Origin: Thermosipho sp. (in: thermotogales)
Lineage (GTDB): Bacteria; Thermotogota; Thermotogae; Thermotogales; Fervidobacteriaceae
DNA length: 64,000 nucleotides
NCBI GenBank assembly: GCA_017656335.1
Contig: JACDOA010000001.1
Location: 62,001 to 126,000 of the forward strand
Direction: 5' to 3'
A program made the position numbers and the translations under genes. The notes beneath the pieces are model-generated. The model searched no databases. It saw only the letters and a list, made by a program, of their open reading frames with translations, and was not told where the DNA came from. Positions 8,043 to 15,992 of the stretch are shown here, piece after piece; within the stretch, counting starts at the first letter, position 1, and each line of letters begins with the position of its first letter.

Positions 8043-8387
8043 TCAATCCATTTTGTGAATAAATATATAATCATCATCATGATCAAAAACTAGTGTTTTA
8101 GGAGTTATTGTAATTTTTATGATTTTTCTTAACATTTCAAAATCATCAGTATATTTTAAATCTTCAATAGATTCATCTTTTAAAAAAAATAATACAAAAC
8201 TTTCATAAATTATTTTTGGAATAAGTTTAAAGACATCAAAAATCAATTTTATAAAATTATATTTTCCTGGAAAAATAAAAACACTAACTACAATAGAAAT
8301 AAAAAAGCTTAACCAAAATTTTTCAATACCGAAAAATACTAACATGAATAAAAGACCCATCAAAAAATTCATAATCATATAAATCAT
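8043..8387 (-). CDS. mnhE: Mrp/Mnh antiporter subunit E
   Basis: A 114-residue membrane protein: two N-terminal helices (FLMGLLFMLVFFGI, WLSFFISIVVSVFIF), a third around LIPKIIYESFVLFFL and then the cytoplasmic MnhE motif ITITPKTLVFDHDDDYIFIHKMD. The start at 8387 gives the four-base ATGA overlap with the gpsA stop. The large proton-pumping subunits A, C and D are not in this neighbourhood, so this is a partial Mrp set. Confidence 0.85.
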   Translation of the reverse strand: MIYMIMNFLMGLLFMLVFFGIEKFWLSFFISIVVSVFIFPGKYNFIKLIFDVFKLIPKIIYESFVLFFLKDESIEDLKYTDDFEMLRKIIKITITPKTLVFDHDDDYIFIHKMD

Positions 8388-9358
8388 ATATACCACTCAC
8401 TTTTTAAAGGTCTTCTCATTAATTCAATCATTGATTTTTTTGGATCTTTACCATTAAACAAAATTTCATAAACTTCATTTGAAATAGGCATATCAATATT
8501 TTTGTTGATGGAAAAATTTTTTACAGCTTGAACTGTAAACATTCCTTCAGCAACCATATTTGTTGATGAAAGAATTTCATTTAAACTTTTACCTTTTGCT
8601 ATTAATTCACCTAATTTTCTGTTTCTACTATGTTTGCTATTACAAGTAACCATTAAATCGCCTACACCTGCCAATCCAAAAAAAGTTTCTTCTTTTGCAC
8701 CAAATTCTTTCCCAAATTTAATCATTTCAAACAATGCTCTTGTCATCAACGCAGCTTTGGAATTATCCCAATCGCCAAATCCATCCAAAATTCCAGCAGC
8801 TATTGCCATAACATTTTTTAATGCCCCTGCAATTTCTACACCAGTAACATCTTCAGAAGAATACACTCTAAAATAATCGTTACTCAAAATCTTTTGAAAA
8901 AAATTATAATTATTCCCAGCTACTGTTACAGCGGTTGGAATTTTTTTTGCAACTTCTTCTGCATGTGAAGGACCAGATAAAACTGTATATGGTGCTTTGA
9001 AGTATTCTTTTACTATTTCGGATACTCTTTTTAAAGTTTCTATTTCTATTCCTTTGGATAAATTTAAAATTAAAGAAAATTTATAATCATATTTTATGAT
9101 TTCTTGAAAAATATTTCTAATAAATTGTACAGGAACAGCAATAACAAGAATTTCAGTAAATTCTAGAAATTCTTTTAAATCATTTGTTAAAGTAGCTTTT
9201 ACTTCAATATTCTTTAAATAAGGAGTTTTTTTTGTATAATTAACTTCCTCCACATATTTCTTCCTTCTTGCCCAAATTAAAACTTCCTGTGAATTATCAA
9301 TTAACAAATTACCAAAAGCTATTCCCCAACTTCCAGCACCCAAAATACCTATTTTCAA
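8384..9358 (-). CDS. gpsA: Glycerol-3-phosphate dehydrogenase [NAD(P)+]
   Basis: Reduces dihydroxyacetone phosphate to sn-glycerol 3-phosphate for membrane lipid synthesis. A 324-residue protein with the N-terminal Rossmann motif KIGILGAGSWGIAFGNLL, LSGPSHAEEV (substrate/NAD loop), the catalytic Lys in GALKNVMAIAAGI, and GLAGVGDLMVTCNSKHSRNR. The TTG at 9358 overlaps the trmB stop (TTGA) and has GGAGG 7 bases upstream, so I prefer it to a GTG-type extension to 9391. It lies in the long minus operon. Confidence 0.95.
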   Translation of the reverse strand: MKIGILGAGSWGIAFGNLLIDNSQEVLIWARRKKYVEEVNYTKKTPYLKNIEVKATLTNDLKEFLEFTEILVIAVPVQFIRNIFQEIIKYDYKFSLILNLSKGIEIETLKRVSEIVKEYFKAPYTVLSGPSHAEEVAKKIPTAVTVAGNNYNFFQKILSNDYFRVYSSEDVTGVEIAGALKNVMAIAAGILDGFGDWDNSKAALMTRALFEMIKFGKEFGAKEETFFGLAGVGDLMVTCNSKHSRNRKLGELIAKGKSLNEILSSTNMVAEGMFTVQAVKNFSINKNIDMPISNEVYEILFNGKDPKKSMIELMRRPLKSEWYI

Positions 9359-10284
9359 CTCAATACCTCCATTAATTTTTTTACTGACCATTTCACAGCG
9401 GGAGTACGATAAGGATTTGATTCACTATCCAATTTTAAAGTCCATTCATTGCCTTTGTTATAAAGAATGAGAAAATAATGCTGAACAAAATCTCTATCAG
9501 AAGAAATTACTTTAATTATGTATTCATCTTTTTCTAATTTTTTATAAACTCCTTTTACAACAAATGTTTTTTCATAGTCTTTAAATACCATCTCATTTAT
9601 ATAATTTATTTTTTCTATAGTAATTTTCCCTTTTGCATGTGGCATTTCTTTGACACCTCCAATTAATCTCTCAATGTTTCCAGATGACTTTTTCTGAATT
9701 GTTAATCTATAGATATTTCTACCAAAATTTATCCATTTTCTTTCATATCTTGTAATAAATTCTCTTAGAGGATTTTTTTCAACTGGAAACACTTTAAAAA
9801 AACCAGTTGTTTCTGCGTTATTTCTGGATTCAATTATATACCATTCTTGATCACTCAATAATTCAAAATAACCATCTTTTTTCAAAACAACGGACAAAAC
9901 TTCAAAAAATTCTTTTAAAACTATTCTTCTATTGGCATGAGAATTCTTATACCATGGAATTGGAAAATTCATAATAACTTTTTCGATTGTTTCATTATCA
10001 AAAAACTCTCTTAAACCAAATTTACCATCTACTAAAATCAATTTCGCATTTTTTATATTTTTACTTTTCAATTTTTTCTGTGCTTTTATCATTGAAGTTA
10101 TTGATAATTCCAATCCCACATAGTTAATTTGGGGATTTTTATTACAATAATATGATGCAAATTCCCCATTTCCGAAACCTATTTCTACATGAATAGGTTT
10201 TTGATTACCAAATATTTCTGACCAATCTAGTGGAAATTCACTAAATAATTGGGGCTTTAACTCATATTCAGGATAAAATTCCAT
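9355..10284 (-). CDS. trmB: tRNA (guanine-N7-)-methyltransferase with C-terminal extension
   Basis: Methylates G46 of tRNA with S-adenosylmethionine. The N-terminal ~200 residues form the methyltransferase domain: HVEIGFGNGEFA (SAM loop), YVGLELS, and NFPIPWYKNSHANRR, the family's variant of the FPDPWPKxRHxKRR motif. At 309 residues it is ~90 longer than the Escherichia coli enzyme; a C-terminal extension of this kind is typical of Thermotogota members. It overlaps nnr by 17 bases and gpsA by 4, with AAGGAGG before the ATG. Confidence 0.92.
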   Translation of the reverse strand: MEFYPEYELKPQLFSEFPLDWSEIFGNQKPIHVEIGFGNGEFASYYCNKNPQINYVGLELSITSMIKAQKKLKSKNIKNAKLILVDGKFGLREFFDNETIEKVIMNFPIPWYKNSHANRRIVLKEFFEVLSVVLKKDGYFELLSDQEWYIIESRNNAETTGFFKVFPVEKNPLREFITRYERKWINFGRNIYRLTIQKKSSGNIERLIGGVKEMPHAKGKITIEKINYINEMVFKDYEKTFVVKGVYKKLEKDEYIIKVISSDRDFVQHYFLILYNKGNEWTLKLDSESNPYRTPAVKWSVKKLMEVLS

Positions 10285-11806
10285 TTAGTTCCTCCTTCTC
10301 TTTTATAATCTTTTTTATAGCTTTTGGTATTAAACCAACAATTTCAGAAATCATATTTCTTCCTTCTGGTTCAAAAAGTTCAGAAGAAACCCCAAGTATA
10401 TACACAGAAGATATCGCACTTTGAAATAATTCTAACCCTTGAGCAACAAAACCACCAATTAAACCAGATAAAATATCTCCGCTTCCGCCTTTTGAAAGGG
10501 AAGAATTTCCAGAAACGTTAAAATAAAGTAATTGACCATCAGATATCATAGTTGTTGAATCCTTTAAAACTATTATATTTCCATTTTCTTTTGCTTTGTT
10601 TTTTAACAAATCAAAATTATATTTTACTTCATTCAAAGATAGCTTAAAGAGCTTTGCAAATTCACCAGGATGAGGAGTTAAAATCAGATTATTTTTATTT
10701 TTAAGTGTTCCTAAATTTTCAGAAAGATTTATAATAGCATCAGCATCTACTATAATTGGTTGTTTCGTGTTTTCAACAAATGCTTTAGTAAATTCAATTG
10801 TTTTGGGCTCATTTCCAATTCCTGGACCTAAAATATAAACTGTTTTGTTATCTTCAACAGATAATATCTTATTTATATGTTTACACGTAAAAAATTCACC
10901 TTCTAAAACCAAAGGAATAATTCCAGGTTCATAATTGATAGCATTTAAAACAACATCTTTAAATGAAGAAATATAAATTTTTCCAGCCCCAGATATTGAA
11001 GCAGCCAAGGCACTTAAAAGTGGGGCTCCAAAGAATTTTTTAGAACCCCCTATAATTACAACCTTACCATATGTACCTTTGTTAGAATCTCTCAATCTCT
11101 TAGGAATTTTAACTAAACTAGACGTAATTAAAAATTTATCAAATCCATGTTCTTTAATTAACTTTTTCGGAAAACCTATTTTAACAATTTCCAATTTTCC
11201 AGTTAATTCTCTCCCTGGAAATAATAAATGTCCTACTTTTGGAAATTCAAATGTTACTGTTAGATTAGCTTTAACAGATATGTCCATTTCTCTGCCATTA
11301 TCAGCGGATAACCCTGAAGGAATATCAATAGAAACTACAAAATTAGAATAATTATTTATTATTTCAATTATCTCGTAATACTTATCTTTAACTGGCTTTG
11401 TTAAGCCTACACCAAATATTGCATCAATAACAATATCGCTATTTTTTACAATATTTATAACTTCTTTTTTATTTTCAAAATTAAAATATATTAAATCTCC
11501 ACCTGAATTTATGTAAGCATTAAAATTCGCCCTACATTCCTTAGTTTGAGGATCGTCTATCATAATTACATTAACTGTACTCGTGATATTTAATAACTCT
11601 CTTGCAACTACTAATCCATCTCCTCCATTATTTCCTTTCCCGCATACAACTACAACCTTTTTGTTTTTTAAATTAGATTTATACTTTTTTAATGTTTCTA
11701 CTACTGCCAAACCAGCTCTCTCCATTAAGACCAAAGAATCAATCCCAAATTTTTCGATAGCCTTGTGATCTAAAGTTTTAATTTCACTAGAAAATACTAC
11801 TTCCAT
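10268..11806 (-). CDS. nnr: Bifunctional NAD(P)H-hydrate epimerase / dehydratase
   Basis: Repairs damaged hydrated NAD(P)H. Residues ~1-210 are the epimerase (YjeF N) domain, with GKGNNGGDGLVVARELL and SIDIPSGLSADNG; residues ~220-505 are the ADP-dependent dehydratase (ribokinase-like) domain, with YILGPGIGNEP, ILTPHPGEFAKLF and GNSSLSKGGSGDILSGLIGG. The 512-residue length fits the fused form. The ATG at 11806 lies 8 bases after GGAGTG, which is inside the end of the transglycosylase gene. Confidence 0.95.
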   Translation of the reverse strand: MEVVFSSEIKTLDHKAIEKFGIDSLVLMERAGLAVVETLKKYKSNLKNKKVVVVCGKGNNGGDGLVVARELLNITSTVNVIMIDDPQTKECRANFNAYINSGGDLIYFNFENKKEVINIVKNSDIVIDAIFGVGLTKPVKDKYYEIIEIINNYSNFVVSIDIPSGLSADNGREMDISVKANLTVTFEFPKVGHLLFPGRELTGKLEIVKIGFPKKLIKEHGFDKFLITSSLVKIPKRLRDSNKGTYGKVVIIGGSKKFFGAPLLSALAASISGAGKIYISSFKDVVLNAINYEPGIIPLVLEGEFFTCKHINKILSVEDNKTVYILGPGIGNEPKTIEFTKAFVENTKQPIIVDADAIINLSENLGTLKNKNNLILTPHPGEFAKLFKLSLNEVKYNFDLLKNKAKENGNIIVLKDSTTMISDGQLLYFNVSGNSSLSKGGSGDILSGLIGGFVAQGLELFQSAISSVYILGVSSELFEPEGRNMISEIVGLIPKAIKKIIKEKEELNGILS

Positions 11807-11807
11807 A

Positions 11808-12266
11808 TTAATCACTCCGATACAAAAATTTATATATAAAATATGTTCTTTTGACTTTTTTTAAATATCTATTACCTGAATCCCTTTTGACCTCGTTTGT
11901 AGCATTTGGACCGGTATTATAAAAAACCAAGGTATCTTCAATATCATTTGTTAGCTCATACAAATAATCCAAATATAGAATTCCAAGTTTTATATTGTCT
12001 TCAGAATCTTTATAATTATAATTAAGACTATATTTCTGATTTAACCACTTAGCTGTTGAAGGCAAAACTTGCATTAAACCATAGGCACCAGTATATGATT
12101 CAGCTTTCGGATTAAAATTGCTTTCTACTTTAATAACACTTAATATCAGGAATTTATCAAAATTTTTTGAAACTAATTTATCAAAAAACTTCACAGGATA
12201 AAACTGTGATGCAAGGAACAAAACTAATAACAAAAAACTGTTTAAAAAAATTAAAAATATTCTCAA
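11808..12266 (-). CDS. Lytic transglycosylase, SLT domain
   Basis: Cleaves peptidoglycan glycan strands. Residues ~1-22 form a signal peptide or membrane anchor; the rest is a compact SLT domain: VIKVESNFNPKAES with the catalytic Glu, GAYGLMQVLPSTAKWL, then NIKLGILYLDYLY and VFYNTGP. At 152 residues it is a minimal catalytic unit without other domains. The start is TTG with GAGGTG 5 bases upstream. Its place after a prepilin peptidase may reflect envelope remodelling. Confidence 0.9.
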   Translation of the reverse strand: MRIFLIFLNSFLLLVLFLASQFYPVKFFDKLVSKNFDKFLILSVIKVESNFNPKAESYTGAYGLMQVLPSTAKWLNQKYSLNYNYKDSEDNIKLGILYLDYLYELTNDIEDTLVFYNTGPNATNEVKRDSGNRYLKKVKRTYFIYKFLYRSD

Positions 12267-12297
12267 TTTTGCACCTCGATAATTCTCTAATTTTTAG

Positions 12298-12999
12298 TTA
12301 TTTTAGAAAATACAAAACATTTAATATGTACAAAATATAACCAGATAGCGAAATAAAAGGGCCAAAAGGAATAATCTTTGATCTTTTCACAATCGCAAAA
12401 AGAATTCCTAATACTGAAGAAATAATCATCATATAAAAAGCAAGTGGTAAAGACAAAAGAAAAGAAAAAGCAGTCATTAAAAATATATCGCCAGAACCTA
12501 AACTATCTCTATATAAAAACTTTAAAATTAAAAGAACAAGCAATACAATAGAAAATGCTAGTATTCTAAAAAGAAAATCACCATTTAAAAAAACATCCAA
12601 AAAACCTGCCAAGCCAACAACAATCCAAGCAAAATCAGGAATCATCATAATTTTTAAATCAATGAAAATTACAGCTAAAGTAACAAAAAGTAGAGAATCT
12701 AATATCAATGCTATTGGAAAAGCAAAAGCTATATAATGGATTAAAAAGCCAAAAGAAAGTATAAGTTCAATAAATAAATATCGTGGCGAAATTTTCGTTC
12801 CGCAATACCTACATTTTCCTTTTAAGATTAAAAAACTCAGTATTGGAATATTATCATACCATTTAAGTCTTGTTTTACAATTAGGGCAAAAAGAGCGTGG
12901 AGGATTTTTGATACTTAAACCCTCCACGCCTCTATAAATTATTACATTCAGAAAACTACCAAATATTGCGCCAATTATGAAATTTAAGATATACCACAA
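12298..12999 (-). CDS. Prepilin peptidase / type IV leader peptidase
   Basis: A 233-residue polytopic membrane aspartic protease that removes leader peptides from prepilins. Conserved features are IIGAIFGSFLNVIIYRG, the two CxxC pairs (FCPNCKT and CRYCGT) of the cytoplasmic loop, and the two active-site aspartates in FIDLKIMMIPD and GSGDIFLM. The best start is TTG with GGGAG 8 bases upstream, overlapping the TPR gene by 16 bases. The pilins it processes are not in this window. Confidence 0.93.
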   Translation of the reverse strand: MWYILNFIIGAIFGSFLNVIIYRGVEGLSIKNPPRSFCPNCKTRLKWYDNIPILSFLILKGKCRYCGTKISPRYLFIELILSFGFLIHYIAFAFPIALILDSLLFVTLAVIFIDLKIMMIPDFAWIVVGLAGFLDVFLNGDFLFRILAFSIVLLVLLILKFLYRDSLGSGDIFLMTAFSFLLSLPLAFYMMIISSVLGILFAIVKRSKIIPFGPFISLSGYILYILNVLYFLK

Positions 13000-14048
13000 A
13001 GCTCCTTCTCCCTTTCTGTCAAAAATTGATCAAAAATCTCTTTTTTACTGTAAGCATACCAAAAATCATTTTGTTTGATCTCTTCAAATAATTTTCTTGC
13101 CTTTTCAATTTCACCTAATTTCATATAAGGAACTATTAATAAAGTTTTTAAATCAATAGCATTGAAGTTACTTTCTAACATCGGTTCAATAACTTTAATA
13201 ATTTCATTGTATCTTCCATATTTCATTTGAATTTTTGCCCAAATTTCAATACCGTTTGACTCAATCGGTTTAGTTTGCAATATTTCTTCTTCAACAGTTC
13301 GTGCTTCAGCTTCTTTTCCAATTTTTCGATATAATTCTGCCAATTCATACATAGCTATAATATTATTACCGTCATATTCCAATAATTTGTTTAATGTTTC
13401 GATTGCTTTCTGATAGTTTTCCATACGAGTATAAGCATCAGCCAGCATGAAATATGTAAATAAATCATTTGGAGCATATTCTATTTCTTTTTCCCAATAT
13501 TGAACAGCTAAATTGTATTTTCCTAAATTATAATATATTTCACCTAAAGTAGAATATCCTTGAACAAGCCAAGGATCTATTTCAATCGCCCTTTTCAAAA
13601 ATTTTAATGCTTCCTCAGTTTGACCTTGCTCAACAAGCAAACTTCCTAAAAATTCATAAGCGGGCGCATAATTTTTGTCGACTTTAATTGCAAATTCCAA
13701 AATATTTTTTGCATCCCCTATTAAAGACTTATCAGCATATTCTAAAGCCAAATCATAAAGTCCATCTACAGTTGCATGTTCAAACCTTTCAGGAGTAATT
13801 TGATTTTCATTTAAAAACGCATTAAATTCTGACCAAATAATTGGATCATAAAAATTCTCATCTAAGATAACTACATTTTTTTCCAAAAATTCCAAAGAAT
13901 TAACATGTTTCATGAATCTTTCCTCAGTAAAGTCTTTTTTTAATTTTTCCCAGTCACCACCATAAAATAAATCTCTTAAGATAATAAAAAAAGGAGTTTC
14001 ATCTGTAATTGTTATCGGCGTATTTCTTACTATCATTTCAACCTTCAT
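12984..14048 (-). CDS. Tetratricopeptide-repeat protein
   Basis: A 354-residue protein without a signal peptide. Residues ~105-330 consist of tandem TPR units, for example PAYEFLGSLLVEQGQTEEAL and the following ALKFLKRAIEIDPWLVQGYS, FTYFMLADAYTRMENYQKAI and MYELAELYRKIGKEAEA. The N-terminal ~100 residues are not repeat-like. TPRs mediate protein contacts; the partner is unknown. The ATG at 14048 has GGGGGTGAT upstream. It is the first gene of the 11-gene minus operon. Confidence 0.88.
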   Translation of the reverse strand: MKVEMIVRNTPITITDETPFFIILRDLFYGGDWEKLKKDFTEERFMKHVNSLEFLEKNVVILDENFYDPIIWSEFNAFLNENQITPERFEHATVDGLYDLALEYADKSLIGDAKNILEFAIKVDKNYAPAYEFLGSLLVEQGQTEEALKFLKRAIEIDPWLVQGYSTLGEIYYNLGKYNLAVQYWEKEIEYAPNDLFTYFMLADAYTRMENYQKAIETLNKLLEYDGNNIIAMYELAELYRKIGKEAEARTVEEEILQTKPIESNGIEIWAKIQMKYGRYNEIIKVIEPMLESNFNAIDLKTLLIVPYMKLGEIEKARKLFEEIKQNDFWYAYSKKEIFDQFLTEREKELCGIS

Positions 14049-14087
14049 GGTTATCACCCCCAAAAATCAATGTTACTTTTCATTTAC

Positions 14088-14115
14088 ATTATAACATAAT
14101 ATGTAAAATTTGAAA
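14088..14115 (-). promoter_or_regulatory. Promoter of the TPR-to-M42 operon
   Basis: On the minus strand TATAAT (14093-14088) with an adjacent upstream TG-like TTATG context; the -35 is poor (TTTCAA at 14115-14110, 16 bases upstream). It overlaps the -35 of the divergent htrA promoter, so the two may compete. Confidence 0.55.
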
Positions 14116-14137
14116 ACTTTATTTTAGAACTTATAAA
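14110..14137 (+). promoter_or_regulatory. Promoter of htrA
   Basis: TTGAAA (14110-14115), 16-base spacer, TATAAA (14132-14137). It leaves a 5' leader of about 70 bases before the htrA ATG at 14213. No heat-shock CIRCE-type inverted repeat is visible in the leader. Confidence 0.6.
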
Positions 14138-14212
14138 GCCTGTTTATAGTCAATAAAGAGGAAGAAGTAAATTTATTTTACCTTACAGTTAATTTTACAA
14201 GGAGGTGTGGAA

Positions 14213-15571
14213 ATGAGAAAATGGATTATTCTACCAATTATTTTGTTTAGTCTTGTGATCTTTGGTTATGTTAATCCTGATTATGTAAGTCCAGTGGTTA
14301 ATGTTGTAAATGAAGCTGCACCAGCAGTTGTAAAAATTGAGGCAACAGTTTATTCTTCAACCTATATTGATCCTTTTATTCAAGATTTCTTTAAAAAATG
14401 GTTTGGTGATATTCCAAAACAATACCAGCAAAAAGGTACAAGTCTAGGTTCTGGATTTATTTTTGACAAAAAAGGATACATTTTAACCAACTATCATGTT
14501 GTTGAAAAAGCAGAAGATATAAAGATTTCATTGCTTGATGGTAGTGAATATAATGCTGAATACATTGGTGGTGATGAAGAATTAGATATTGCAATCTTAA
14601 AAATTGATCCAAAAGATAAAGATCTACCTATTGTTGAATTCGGTGATTCAGAGAATCTGAAAATTGGTGAATGGGCAATTGCAATTGGAAATCCTCTTGG
14701 TTTTCAGCACACGGTTACTCTTGGAGTAATTTCTGCAACTGGAAGAAAAATTCCCAAACCTGATGGTTCTGGATATTATACAAACTTAATACAAACAGAT
14801 GCTGCAATTAATCCGGGAAATAGTGGCGGACCACTTTTAAATATTCATGGTCAAGTAATTGGAATAAACACCGCTATAATTGCACCTTCAGAAGCAATGA
14901 ATATAGGATTTGCAATCCCTATAAATACGGCAAAAAGATTCATTGAAAGTATAATAACTACTGGAAAAGCAGTAAAAGCATTTTTAGGTGTTTATATGCA
15001 AACTGTTACTCCTGAACTTCAAAAAGCTTTAGGATTGAAAGTAAATAAAGGAGTTTACATTGCGCAGATTATTGAAAATTCTCCCGCTGAAAAGGCTGGA
15101 TTAAGAGAAGGAGATGTAATATTAGAAGTTGAAGGCCTTTCAGTAACTTCAGCAAGTGAACTGGCATCTATAATTCACAATTATACACCCGGTTCAAAAG
15201 TAAAAATAAAATTTGATAGAAAAGGTAAAATTCATGAAATTGAAGTAACTTTAGGTGAATCATCTGAAAAAAACGAAGACAATATTCAAGCTAGGGAATT
15301 TATTGGAATTAAAGTCGATGAGATTTCAGAAAGCGATAGGGAAACTTACCAAATACCTCAAAAGATTACTGGTGTAATAGTAAAAGAAAGCACAAATAAT
15401 TATATTTCAAAAGGATTCGTTATATTTAGAATTGCAATTAACGGAAAGACTTATGATATAAAAGATTTAAATGATTGGAATGATGTGATTAGTAAAGTAA
15501 AAAAAGGTGATTATGTAGCTATATTCTATTACTACAAAGGAGCTACAGGTATATTCTCATTTGGATATTAA
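14213..15571 (+). CDS. HtrA/DegP-like secreted serine protease
   Basis: A 452-residue periplasmic quality-control protease. It has a signal peptide (residues ~1-20), then a trypsin-like domain with the triad His in ILTNYHVV, Asp in ELDIAILKI and Ser in NPGNSGGPLL. A first PDZ domain follows at ~260-350 (AFLGVYM, GVYIAQIIENSPAEKAGL, GDVILEVEG). A second, diverged PDZ-like domain at ~365-452 (FIGIKVDEI, TGVIVKES) lacks the clear GLREGD motif. The ATG at 14213 is 7 bases after GGAGG; a GTG six bases earlier is too close to it. Monocistronic or co-transcribed with rubredoxin. Confidence 0.94.
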   Translation: MRKWIILPIILFSLVIFGYVNPDYVSPVVNVVNEAAPAVVKIEATVYSSTYIDPFIQDFFKKWFGDIPKQYQQKGTSLGSGFIFDKKGYILTNYHVVEKAEDIKISLLDGSEYNAEYIGGDEELDIAILKIDPKDKDLPIVEFGDSENLKIGEWAIAIGNPLGFQHTVTLGVISATGRKIPKPDGSGYYTNLIQTDAAINPGNSGGPLLNIHGQVIGINTAIIAPSEAMNIGFAIPINTAKRFIESIITTGKAVKAFLGVYMQTVTPELQKALGLKVNKGVYIAQIIENSPAEKAGLREGDVILEVEGLSVTSASELASIIHNYTPGSKVKIKFDRKGKIHEIEVTLGESSEKNEDNIQAREFIGIKVDEISESDRETYQIPQKITGVIVKESTNNYISKGFVIFRIAINGKTYDIKDLNDWNDVISKVKKGDYVAIFYYYKGATGIFSFGY

Positions 15572-15626
15572 AAAAATTTTATGTTAAAATATTAATGTAA
15601 TTTATTACTAGAAGGGTGGGGATAAT

Positions 15627-15785
15627 ATGAAGTACAGATGTACAGTATGTGGATACATATATGATCCTGAAGAAGGGGATCCAGATAATGGAATAGAACC
15701 TGGAACTCAATTTGAAGATCTACCAGAAGATTGGATATGTCCTGTTTGTGGAGTAGATAAAAGTATGTTCGAACCAGTAGAATAA
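15627..15785 (+). CDS. Rubredoxin
   Basis: A 52-residue iron protein, [19 protein letters not shown] at the start and [18 protein letters not shown] at the end. The four Cys ligands (5, 8, 38, 41) in two CxxCG loops bind one iron; Tyr, Trp and Phe core residues are in place. It is a small cytoplasmic electron carrier, in anaerobes often used for oxygen and peroxide reduction. It lies 55 bases after htrA with GAAGGGTGGGG upstream and is followed at once by a strong terminator. Confidence 0.97.
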   Translation: MKYRCTVCGYIYDPEEGDPDNGIEPGTQFEDLPEDWICPVCGVDKSMFEPVE

Positions 15786-15802
15786 AAATTTTTACATCTT
15801 TT

Positions 15803-15832
15803 AAAGCCCGGCAAAGCCGGGCTTTAATTTTA
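15803..15832 (+). terminator. Strong Rho-independent terminator after rubredoxin
   Basis: Perfect stem AAAGCCCGGC (15803-15812), loop AAA, GCCGGGCTTT (15816-15825), then AATTTTA. It separates rubredoxin from the glgP transcription unit. Confidence 0.92.
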
Positions 15833-15910
15833 CTTAAATAATATATTTTTATTCATCTATCTTCACTAAAGATAAATATTCGCAAAATTCTTAAAATTTC
15901 TTTTGTTTTC

Positions 15911-15939
15911 TTGACATTTCACTTTAAAAAATGTAAAAT
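15911..15939 (+). promoter_or_regulatory. Consensus promoter of glgP
   Basis: TTGACA (15911-15916), 17-base spacer, TAAAAT (15934-15939): the best sigma-70-type promoter in the window. Transcription should begin near 15946, just before the LacI-type operator. Confidence 0.85.
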
Positions 15940-15963
15940 ATTTTTGGGTTTTTAAACAATATA

Positions 15964-15977
15964 TGGAATCGTTTCCG
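15964..15977 (+). promoter_or_regulatory. LacI-family operator candidate at glgP
   Basis: TGGAATCGTTTCCG fits the LacI/CcpA-family pattern TGnAAnCGnTTnCA with the central CpG and mirrored AA/TT; only the last base deviates. It lies about 18 bases after the predicted transcription start and just before the ribosome site, where a bound repressor would block elongation or initiation. No LacI-type gene is in the window. Confidence 0.55.
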
Positions 15978-15992
15978 AATGGAGGTAATTAT

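Noticed and set aside
15963-15992. glgP starting at the ATG at 15963
   Set aside because: It lies before the GGAGG at 15981 and within the operator; the ATG at 15993 is correctly spaced.
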